DNA from: an uncultured Phascolarctobacterium sp.
GTDB lineage: Bacteria; Bacillota; Negativicutes; Acidaminococcales; Acidaminococcaceae
Reading direction: 5' to 3'
Assembly (NCBI GenBank): GCA_900547415.1
Contig: URGS01000042.1
Coordinates: forward strand, 1 to 11,687
DNA length: 11,687 nucleotides
The translations under genes were made by a program, and so were the position numbers. Below the pieces are notes generated by a model, which searched no databases, was not told the DNA's origin, and was given only the letters and a program-made list of their open reading frames with translations. How positions within the stretch are numbered: the stretch's first letter is position 1; each line of letters starts with the position of its first letter. Of this stretch, positions 7,001 to 11,687 are shown one piece after another.

Positions 7001-8485
7001 TGCAGTTACCTCAATTTTAAACGGTTTATCAGCATTTTCCTCGGCTACAGTATTATTGATACCATATTGACCCTTGCTATTTACAGAAAGCTTGCTTGTT
7101 CCTGCATTAATAACAATGTTATTTTTAGCATCAATTGCTGCAGCACCATTGGCATTAATACTGCTGTCCTTAGAAAACACATACTTGCCATCCTGGTAGA
7201 TGCCTGCATCAGCATAATCCTTATCAGCAGCTTCTTCACCAGTAATAGAGGAAGTAAAATCACTGTCGTTCTTTTGAGGACCGCCGTATTGACCCTTGCC
7301 ATCCTCACCAAAGGTCATATCTCCAACCTTGGCTGCAGCAGAGCTGGCAGTCAGACCAGAAGCAATTTGTACCTTAGCGTCAAGATTTTTATTTGCATGA
7401 CCCTCATAGGTCAGCTTACCTGCCAGAGCATTGAGCACCTGGTTAACCTGGGCGTCGTTGTCCATAGCAATACCATTGTTGCCTGTGGAGAGTACTATAC
7501 CAGAGCCAGCAGCTGCATTTTTGATAATGGTGTCCCCTGCAGCGTAATGACCTGCTTCAGTACCATTGTCAGTATGATCGTAGAACACCTGAGCATGACC
7601 ACTATAGTTATTGATAGTAAGCTTATGAGTATCCTTTTGCAGAATTGTTCCCTTATGCTCAGCGTCAGTGCCGCCTACTATTTTTTCTACAACACTGCCG
7701 TTAAAATCGGACAGATTACCAAACACCTTGTTTTCCCAGGTACCATTGCCTAAATACAGGTTAGCAGTACCGCCCTTTTCGCTTCTAATAGCACCACTGA
7801 GCTTAGAATCTGCAGTATTCAGACCAATATTTACTACGGAGCCTGCACCGTCAGTCAGTACGTCGCCAAGCATCTCTGTCTTATTAGTACCAGAGCCGCT
7901 GCCATCCTTGTTCATATTGACATTTACTTTACCGCCGTCTGCAGCTGCAGCTATGTAAAAGTTCTTTAGGTATTTATTTCCTAACCAGCCTGCCTCGTCA
8001 TACATTTTCATAGTACCGCCGGCAACATTTACTGCACTGTTGGTACCCTTAGCAACAAGACCGCTGCCCTTAATAGTCATATTAACATTGCCATTGACAT
8101 TAATTTGGCTTTCCTCACCAGCGTACAAAGCAGCAATATGGTCATACATAGTACGCTCGCCATCACCATAGCACAGGCCGGTATCCTCTTCCATAGGATA
8201 GCCAAAGCCATTGAGCAAGGGTGCCATGGAATAGTTACCGTCAATATTTACAGTAGAGTTGGCCTTAGCATAAATACCATAAACGGTTTCGTCCTCCTGC
8301 TCAGTACCACCTGTGCCTGTGGATTTTACGCCAACTTCCAAATCACCCTTTACATTCAGTACAGCCTTTTGGTCAGCACTAGTGCCTTCCAGCTGCACGC
8401 CTCTGGCACCGCCGTCATAGTCTGTATGATTAACGGTGATTTTTGTTTTATTGGCCTCTATATTAATAGTACCAGCACCCTCCTT
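3263..8485 (-). CDS. 5'-truncated AIDA-type autotransporter adhesin
   Basis: A type V secreted surface protein: a repetitive beta-solenoid passenger, a proline-rich stalk, a short helix and a C-terminal outer-membrane beta-barrel ending in the typical aromatic residue (WKFNAGMSFSF). Counting from the first possible start, a GTG at 8398, there are 1711 residues. The passenger fills about 1-1350, a PQPE-rich linker 1352-1399, the helical segment 1405-1440 and the barrel about 1440-1711. The passenger has short Gly/Asn/Asp/Ala-rich strands and three homologous units, with KVQIASGLT and GDMxF motifs in each. The frame is unmistakably coding for 28 or more codons above GTG 8398 (GAGTINIEANKTKITVN), back to the U-tract of a terminator at 8488, with no ATG, GTG or TTG, no ribosome binding site and no signal peptide. 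It is therefore missing its 5' end and probably not secreted as it stands. No internal stop or frameshift interrupts the 5.2 kb, so the loss is recent, or the cassette is kept intact by recombination. The substrate is unknown. Confidence 0.85.
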   Translation of the reverse strand, partial: KEGAGTINIEANKTKITVNHTDYDGGARGVQLEGTSADQKAVLNVKGDLEVGVKSTGTGGTEQEDETVYGIYAKANSTVNIDGNYSMAPLLNGFGYPMEEDTGLCYGDGERTMYDHIAALYAGEESQINVNGNVNMTIKGSGLVAKGTNSAVNVAGGTMKMYDEAGWLGNKYLKNFYIAAAADGGKVNVNMNKDGSGSGTNKTEMLGDVLTDGAGSVVNIGLNTADSKLSGAIRSEKGGTANLYLGNGTWENKVFGNLSDFNGSVVEKIVGGTDAEHKGTILQKDTHKLTINNYSGHAQVFYDHTDNGTEAGHYAAGDTIIKNAAAGSGIVLSTGNNGIAMDNDAQVNQVLNALAGKLTYEGHANKNLDAKVQIASGLTASSAAAKVGDMTFGEDGKGQYGGPQKNDSDFTSSITGEEAADKDYADAGIYQDGKYVFSKDSSINANGAAAIDAKNNIVINAGTSKLSVNSKGQYGINNTVAEENADKPFKIEVTADNLAIKAENTKDSVFGIHAQNNHGSQAASAMVVVNGAANVNVKGGEQAVGVYASGNSTVELNGNLVMKGPKGEWGVDNNGTSSMGYHSVNGILADAPYGAEHTGGKVVVNGNVDLAVNGTGVLANGNGSTVVINGGGSILTNNSNQEANYALAAENGSISMNMNHDNTAAGTNKVDIKGNIGVLNSLVGDFGEQNGSVINLGLSTADSSLHGVAVNSFADAKQKAGSKAQLNMYLSNGALWTNEAYNKVNESFTGSKVDKLVGGSDADHAGFILQKDAKPLTIGNYSGHTVIVYEHFNDGTSANDFIHGDTHIGSAAAGSGIILSTNNDNINTKDEDQVNEVLNNLAGKLCYDAYKNGEKNLKGKVQIASGLTGSSVSKALAGGDMSFKDENGQGQYTPSTTPPAPPVTPPSDKQVFDVQIMDSNTAGQELWDYWGSRNPYVQKGTNRKEVVTGQDIFGREFREIQYNFSGDAVLNIDSNNDVICSNPTNSQFAAIETATSKTVRMKLNDHSMDINVKGELGGYNNTTYGIKVTGGDLIMEKVGGLNINVSNAKKSYGILVQGDSGYSDGKASLTVDNGDTMDKAVKIRLQNIYNPQAAIFVNNNSGKAALDIKGMVDIETSGDAYGLYLSGGNMNIGGGSIVAHDTRAIDAFNGTLTLNAKYDENGNIKAADKELEVDINGNIRSYGKNKTAIGLNTDKSTFTGAIHTADSGKVDMLLSNGALWTNKLAAGQSGFAGSKVNQLVGGISADKAGQILQKDSNSIDVNDYSGHIVLVYEHTNDGSEAGHFTAGDTHIKKAAVGSSITMSTDNNGIDTKNTELVNKVLNNLAGKLYYDAYTTGEKNLSGKVQIASGLTGSSVYKDVIAGDMSFNDKTGQGQYGQGTVQPPQPQPEPQPEPQPEPQPEPQPEPQPQPQPEPQPPTPTPNPDKPAVPQLPGNISAGDYETLMMYGARAAMIDSMVAWRDTSAESFVRADELRKGAEDGAWARINRGKIDYSGAGTEINGNFYGVQAGFDKTFASGWTAGMLFDYRDGDSSYKMGSEGEHKMYGMGLYGTKDLGSNDYIDLAAKFGNVENSFTARNEIGKELKGEYSANAYSLSAQYGKRFEDSNGGYFEPQAQLTWSHVDGDNYDARCGGQIMNINQTAFDSLVGRVGMQAGQISDKGQAFVRLSLAHEFAGDIDGVYMAKDGGLKTTQYNAGDTWSELTVGGNYNLSKCANFYADITKTLTGDYKQDWKFNAGMSFSF
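4202..4351 (-). repeat. In-frame 12-bp repeats encoding a (Pro-Gln/Glu) stalk
   Basis: Residues 1350-1399 alternate PQPEPQPEPQ with a PTPTPNPDKP end. At DNA level this is a tandem 12-bp unit (four codons, QPEP) with minor variants over about 4244-4338. Expansion or contraction by whole units keeps the frame, so stalk length can vary without loss of the barrel. Such stalks are common between passenger and barrel. Confidence 0.85.
4352..5761 (-). repeat. Passenger unit 3 (complete, divergent first half)
   Basis: Residues about 880-1349. The second half repeats the core (GSKVNQLVGGISADKAG, ILQKDSNSIDVNDYSGH, DTHIKKAAVGSSITMSTDNN, VNKVLNNLAGKLYYDA, KVQIASGLTGSSV, GDMSFNDKTGQGQY). The first half has the same beta-solenoid character but differs markedly from unit 2. 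It runs straight into the PQPE stalk. Confidence 0.78.
5801..7279 (-). repeat. Passenger unit 2 (complete)
   Basis: Residues about 374-866. It holds GSKVDKLVGGSDADHAGF, ILQKDAKPLTIGNYSGH, DTHIGSAAAGSGIILSTNN, VNEVLNNLAGKLCYDA, KVQIASGLTGSSV and GDMSFKDENGQGQY, and is followed by a proline-rich spacer (TPPAPPVTPP). Its core is homologous to units 1 and 3 residue by residue. Confidence 0.8.
7286..8485 (-). repeat. Passenger unit 1 (truncated at its start)
   Basis: From the first readable codons to residue 371. It carries the shared core: NGSVVEKIVGGTDAEHKG, ILQKDTHKLTINNYSGH, DTIIKNAAAGSGIVLSTGNN, VNQVLNALAGKLTYEG, KVQIASGLTASS and GDMTFGEDGKGQY. Its first residues (INIEANKTKITVN... then VLNVKGDLEVGVKS) align with about residue 461 of the protein inside unit 2, so roughly 80 residues of this unit are missing. 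Confidence 0.75.
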
Positions 8486-8487
8486 GG

Positions 8488-8525
8488 AAAAAAAAGGCTT
8501 AACCCAATAGCATTGGATTAAGCCT
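8488..8525 (-). terminator. Intrinsic terminator of the Nudix gene
   Basis: A 14-bp stem (8512-8525 with 8495-8508, one G-U pair) closes a 3-nt loop and is followed on the minus strand by a run of T (8494 down to 8488). It lies about 100 nt after the Nudix stop codon. It ends exactly where autotransporter coding sequence begins, so it would stop transcription before the truncated gene. The interval 8526-8625 shows nothing else. Confidence 0.92.
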
Positions 8526-8625
8526 AATTTTTAAGTTATATTTTATTATTTTAGCATATTAGCTAAGTAGTTACAGATAAATACTGCTAAGCTAGGTGAT
8601 GTGCGATATGCTTTTACTCAACATC

Positions 8626-9195
8626 TTACCTCAGCAGCTCTGCCTGATATGCGTACAAAGCGCAGAGAGTTTTGGCGTCGTAGAGCTCACCTTTTAAAAT
8701 CATCTCCCTGATTTCCTCAGGAGTAAAGGCTTTGATGGAGATGAATTCGTCTTCGTCCGTATGCTGAGCAAACTTTGTCAGGTTCCAGGCCTTGTACAAA
8801 TGAATAATTTCATCAGAAAAGCCAGGGGTGGTGGCAATGCTGATCATTCGCTGCCAGCTGCCAGCTTCGTAGCCAGTTTCCTCGCTGAGCTCGCGTTTGG
8901 CGCATTCCAAGGGGTCCTCCTCCGGGCCATGGTCCAGCTTGCCTGCAGGAATTTCCCACATTACTGTTCCTAAAGGATAACGGCATTGCTTTACCAGTAC
9001 AATGCGTCCGTCGTCCAATACGGGCACTACTGCAACTGCACCGGGGTGGCGAATGTATTCACGGGTAGCGTCGTTGCCGTTGGGCAAAGTCACATGATCT
9101 AACTGCACCTTTAAGAGGCGTCCGCTGAAAACCTCTTCATTGCTGCCTTCAACATATATTTCATCTAGTTCTGGTTCATGAAATTTCTTAATCAT
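8626..9195 (-). CDS. nudF: Nudix hydrolase, probable ADP-ribose pyrophosphatase
   Basis: Predicted to hydrolyse ADP-ribose to AMP and ribose 5-phosphate, a cytoplasmic house-cleaning reaction. The 189-residue protein has the ADPRase layout: a polar N-terminal arm, the core strand HPGAVAVVPVLDDGRIVLVKQ (49-70), WEIPAGKLD, and the Nudix helix RELSEETGY (101-109) with the metal-binding Glu set. TPGFSDEIIHLY (123-134) after it is typical of the ADP-ribose subgroup. The first half of the Nudix box has two extra residues: seven rather than five separate Gly85 from Glu93 (GKLDHGPEE). The ATG at 9195 follows an AGAGGG ribosome binding site. The gene lies 184 nt downstream of recN on the same strand and ends at the terminator at 8488-8525. 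The substrate is inferred from the subgroup motif; gene symbol is by analogy. Confidence 0.88.
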   Translation of the reverse strand: MIKKFHEPELDEIYVEGSNEEVFSGRLLKVQLDHVTLPNGNDATREYIRHPGAVAVVPVLDDGRIVLVKQCRYPLGTVMWEIPAGKLDHGPEEDPLECAKRELSEETGYEAGSWQRMISIATTPGFSDEIIHLYKAWNLTKFAQHTDEDEFISIKAFTPEEIREMILKGELYDAKTLCALYAYQAELLR

Positions 9196-9290
9196 AGTAT
9201 CCCTCTTTATTACTAATTTTGCATACCTATACTTTATGCCCTTTATCCTAAGGACATTTCCACAAAATCTTTCTGCAGGTTATATCAAGC

Positions 9291-9354
9291 AAAAACGCAC
9301 CACTCCACGTTAAAGCAGCAAAGCTATAGCCACCTCTAAAATGGATGTGATGCG
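9291..9354 (-). terminator. Possible terminator or structured RNA between recN and the Nudix gene
   Basis: On the minus strand CGCATCAC (9347-9354) can pair with GTGGTGCG (9296-9303), followed by five T (9295-9291). The 43-nt enclosed segment holds its own short palindrome (GCTATAGC). A loop this long is unusual for an intrinsic terminator, so this may be a branched 3' UTR structure or chance. Otherwise the 184-nt gap 9196-9379 shows no gene; a promoter for the Nudix gene is not clear. Confidence 0.3.
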
Positions 9355-9379
9355 CAAGTTTAAAAATGTTTAAAGGCCA

Positions 9380-11065
9380 TTATTTCAGACTTTCCTTAAC
9401 AGCCTCTGCGCTGCTCAAAAGCTGTTTAGCGTTTTCATAGGCCGCAAAGCTGCGGTTGTCGCCTGCTGTCATACGTACGATTTCTTCAACACGAGCTTGC
9501 TGCACCAAAGTTGTCAGGACTGTGGCTGTACGACCATCAGCGCTTACCTTTTCTATGTGTATGTGATTGTCGGCAAAGGCTGCAATCTGAGGCAGATGTG
9601 TAATGCAGAGCACCTGTCCTACAGTGGAGATGGCAGCAATTTTTTCAGCCATGCGCTGGGCAGTAACGCCGCCTACACCAGTGTCAATTTCATCAAAGAC
9701 CATGGTAGGCACGTCGCCCTGATTCATCAGCACTGTTTTGATTGCCAACGCAATACGGCTGATTTCACCACCTGACGCTACCTTTTCCAAATCATTCAGG
9801 GGCTCGCCCATATTGGCGCTGAACATGAAGCCCAGTCCGTCCCTGCCCTCAGCTGTAAATTTGTCAAGCTCCGTCAGCTCTATAACAAAGCTGCCGTTGG
9901 GCATTGCCAAATCCCTGATATGTTTAGTTATCTGCTCACCTAAGACTTTGGCGCTGCGCTGACGCTCCTTGGTCAGCACTGCTGCAGCCTGTGTAAGCTT
10001 TTTAGTTATATCCTGAAGCTTTTTTTCTGTTGCTGCAATGGTGTCAGCAATATTTTGCAGTTCCTGCTGCTTAGCTATGGTAGCTGCCAAATATTCCAGT
10101 ACGTCCTCAGTTGTTCCGCCGTACTTCTTTTGCAGGCGGTAAATGGTATCAAGTCGCTCCTGTACTGCAGCAGCGTGCTCCTCATTAAAGTCACTGCTAG
10201 AAAGATAGTCGCTCAGCTCGCTGCGACAGTCGTCCAGTGTTATCCAGCTGCTGTCCAGAGCCTCAGCAAATTCTCGGAGACGCTCGTCATAACGGGCTGC
10301 ATAGCGGAGCTCGTCCTTTGCCAGCGCCAAACGGGACAAAATTCCCTTTTCACTGTCTAAAAAGCTGTGAGCCTTATTAACGGAAGTGATGATTTTTTCA
10401 CTATTGCGTAAAAGCTTGGCTTCGTCCTCCAAGCTTTCCTCCTCGCCTACAACCAGCTTAGCGTCTGTAATTTCCTTGATTTCCCAGCTGTAGCGGTCTA
10501 AAAGCAGGTCCTGGTGCTCGTTGTCGGACAACAGCTTTTCCAGCTTTTTCTTTACTGCTACATATTCAGTATATATTTCTGTATAGACAGCCTTAGCCTT
10601 ACTCAGCTCAGCACCGCCAAAGGCGTCCGTCAGTACTCGTGGTGTTTCTGCCTTCAATAGAGCCTGATTTTCGTGCTGTCCATGGATATCTACAAGGCGG
10701 GCGCCCAGCTGACGCAGAAAGGTCAGAGGAACCTGTACGCCGTTAACAAAGGCTTTGCTTTTTCCGGCAGAGCTTATCTGACGCTTGAGAAAAAGGTCGT
10801 CCTCAGCCTCCAGTCCCTGCTCCTTTAGAAGCTCTTTGATAGCCTTTTGACCAGAAATATCAAAGACAGCCTGTACCCATAAGCCATCGGTACCGCTACG
10901 TACATAGTCTGCAGAGGCACGACCGCCTAAAACTACGCCAAAGGCATCTATAAGGATGGATTTACCAGCACCTGTTTCACCAGTGAAAACATTAAAGCCC
11001 TGAGTAAAATCTGCTTTTGCATCTTCCAAAAGAGCAAAATTATGAACATGCAATGCTTGCAGCAT
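9380..11065 (-). CDS. recN: DNA repair protein RecN
   Basis: SMC-like ATPase acting early in double-strand-break repair by homologous recombination, in the nucleoid. The 561-residue length is normal. Walker A GETGAGKS is at 29-36, followed by the RecN-typical GVVLGGRAS. The Q-loop region DIHGQHENQALL is at 126-137. A central coiled coil spans about 155-380. The ABC signature ASGGEISRIALAIK is at 430-443, Walker B TMVFDEIDTGVGG at 454-466, and the switch His in ITHLPQIAAF at about 490. The ATG at 11065 follows GAGGTG at good spacing. It begins 14 nt after the argR stop, so the two are very likely co-transcribed. Firmicutes often place recN after argR; no LexA-type box is visible directly upstream. 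Confidence 0.97.
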   Translation of the reverse strand: MLQALHVHNFALLEDAKADFTQGFNVFTGETGAGKSILIDAFGVVLGGRASADYVRSGTDGLWVQAVFDISGQKAIKELLKEQGLEAEDDLFLKRQISSAGKSKAFVNGVQVPLTFLRQLGARLVDIHGQHENQALLKAETPRVLTDAFGGAELSKAKAVYTEIYTEYVAVKKKLEKLLSDNEHQDLLLDRYSWEIKEITDAKLVVGEEESLEDEAKLLRNSEKIITSVNKAHSFLDSEKGILSRLALAKDELRYAARYDERLREFAEALDSSWITLDDCRSELSDYLSSSDFNEEHAAAVQERLDTIYRLQKKYGGTTEDVLEYLAATIAKQQELQNIADTIAATEKKLQDITKKLTQAAAVLTKERQRSAKVLGEQITKHIRDLAMPNGSFVIELTELDKFTAEGRDGLGFMFSANMGEPLNDLEKVASGGEISRIALAIKTVLMNQGDVPTMVFDEIDTGVGGVTAQRMAEKIAAISTVGQVLCITHLPQIAAFADNHIHIEKVSADGRTATVLTTLVQQARVEEIVRMTAGDNRSFAAYENAKQLLSSAEAVKESLK

Positions 11066-11079
11066 CTTATCACCTCAGC

Positions 11080-11529
11080 TTAGCGATATCTATCAAATCT
11101 GGTAACAAGGGAAAGTACGTCTTTTTTATTTTCGCAGGCCAAAAATACAGTGTCATCACCTGCAATGGAGCCCAACACCTCAGGCCATTTCATATAGTCA
11201 ACAGCAAAGGCTACGGACTGAGCTGTACCAGGCATAGTACGTACTACTACCATGCTGTCAGAATGACGCACGCTGGTAATAGAGTCCTGAAAGGTACGCT
11301 CCAGACGCTCCGGAGTAAGCATCATATTGTGCTCCTTCGGATATGCATAATGGTAGTGGCCATTGGCATCGGGAACCTTCACCAGCATCAGCTCTTTAAT
11401 ATCACGAGAAACAGTAGCCTGGGTAACGTCAATACCCTTGGAGCGCAAGGCTGCCGCTAAGTCCTCCTGAGTTTCAATTTTGTGTTGGTCGATAATTTCT
11501 TTAATCTTAGCATGTCTGTTCACTTTCAT
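11080..11529 (-). CDS. argR: Arginine repressor ArgR/AhrC
   Basis: Hexameric regulator that binds ARG boxes when arginine is bound, repressing arginine biosynthesis and often activating catabolism. It has 149 residues, the usual length. The N-terminal winged helix-turn-helix (about 1-70) contains ETQEDLAAALRSKG and the recognition helix TQATVSRDIKEL (36-47). The C-terminal oligomerisation/arginine domain has PGTAQSVAFAVD (100-111) and SIAGDDTVFL (121-130), including the Asp-Asp pair that contacts arginine. The frame can be extended to a TTG at 11535, but the ATG at 11529 is preceded by AGGGGTG at good spacing and is preferred. It lies 27 nt downstream of the nadK stop and 14 nt upstream of recN. 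Confidence 0.96.
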   Translation of the reverse strand: MKVNRHAKIKEIIDQHKIETQEDLAAALRSKGIDVTQATVSRDIKELMLVKVPDANGHYHYAYPKEHNMMLTPERLERTFQDSITSVRHSDSMVVVRTMPGTAQSVAFAVDYMKWPEVLGSIAGDDTVFLACENKKDVLSLVTRFDRYR

Positions 11530-11556
11530 GAGCAATCACCCCTTTTGTCAATCACT

Positions 11557-11687
11557 TTACAAATTACGCATTAGCTTTTGCTGCCAGGTCTGATAATAAT
11601 CACGACTTGTCAGACGTATAAGCTTCATTTTATATGGACTTTTTTCAATACGAACATAGGTATTCTCCGTTACGGCAGGCACATTTT
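11557..11687 (-). CDS. nadK: NAD kinase, C-terminal end (partial)
   Basis: Only the last 43 codons are in the window; the gene continues past the right edge. The readable end, NVPAVTENTYVRIEKSPYKM followed by KLIRLTSRDYYQTWQQKLMR-NL, fits the C-terminus of bacterial ATP-NAD kinases, which commonly have IxKSPYKxxLIRL followed by an FYxxLxxKL helix. NadK makes NADP from NAD. The call rests on this short tail plus position: the order nadK-argR-recN is widely conserved in Firmicutes. Confidence 0.82.
   Translation of the reverse strand, partial: NVPAVTENTYVRIEKSPYKMKLIRLTSRDYYQTWQQKLMRNL

Noticed and set aside
8488..8495. Run of eight A/T as a phase-variation switch for the autotransporter
   Set aside because: The run is the U-tract of the Nudix terminator, and none of the frames upstream of it encodes a signal peptide, so slippage would not restore a start.
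3524..8521. Many plus-strand frames of 60-276 codons opposite the autotransporter
   Set aside because: They are shadows of a long, repetitive, stop-poor coding strand; they lack ribosome binding sites and protein-like composition.

Overview
The window reads as the chromosome of a low-to-moderate GC diderm Firmicute, most likely a Negativicute. The evidence is a Firmicute-type nadK-argR-recN cluster together with outer-membrane surface proteins: an AIDA-type autotransporter with a C-terminal beta-barrel, and a fragment of an FHA/CdiA-like two-partner-secretion exoprotein. Genus cannot be told from the sequence alone.

Layout from left to right. Positions 1-189 (minus) hold a 5'-truncated piece of a haemagglutinin/CdiA-like exoprotein that runs off the left edge. 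Next come a strong hairpin (249-282) and galE (473-1474, minus). A divergent intergenic region separates galE from a BCP-type peroxiredoxin (1715-2221, plus) with an extended -10 promoter. A well-formed tRNA-Leu(CAA) gene (2315-2402, plus) follows, with a near-consensus promoter and an intrinsic terminator. A small two-helix membrane protein of unknown function (2567-2866, minus) and a 350-nt intergenic stretch with a 12-bp triple repeat and a long terminator hairpin lead to the dominant feature, a 5.2-kb autotransporter reading frame (3263-8485, minus).

Upstream of the autotransporter are a Nudix hydrolase (8626-9195), recN (9380-11065), argR (11080-11529) and the 3' end of nadK (11557 to the right edge), all on the minus strand. 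The nadK/argR/recN genes are tightly spaced and look like one operon. The Nudix gene may be read separately and ends in a canonical intrinsic terminator at 8488-8525.

The main observation is that the autotransporter has no 5' end. Clear passenger coding sequence begins immediately after the U-tract of the Nudix terminator, at least 28 codons before the first possible start codon, with no signal peptide, ribosome binding site or promoter. Its first repeat unit is cut in the middle when compared with the second. The exoprotein fragment at the left edge shows the same arrangement: open 3' coding sequence, missing 5' end, next to a hairpin downstream of a housekeeping gene. Both could be decaying remnants, silent recombination cassettes for expressed copies elsewhere, or assembly artefacts. 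I favour a silent or remnant surface-protein cassette, as inference.
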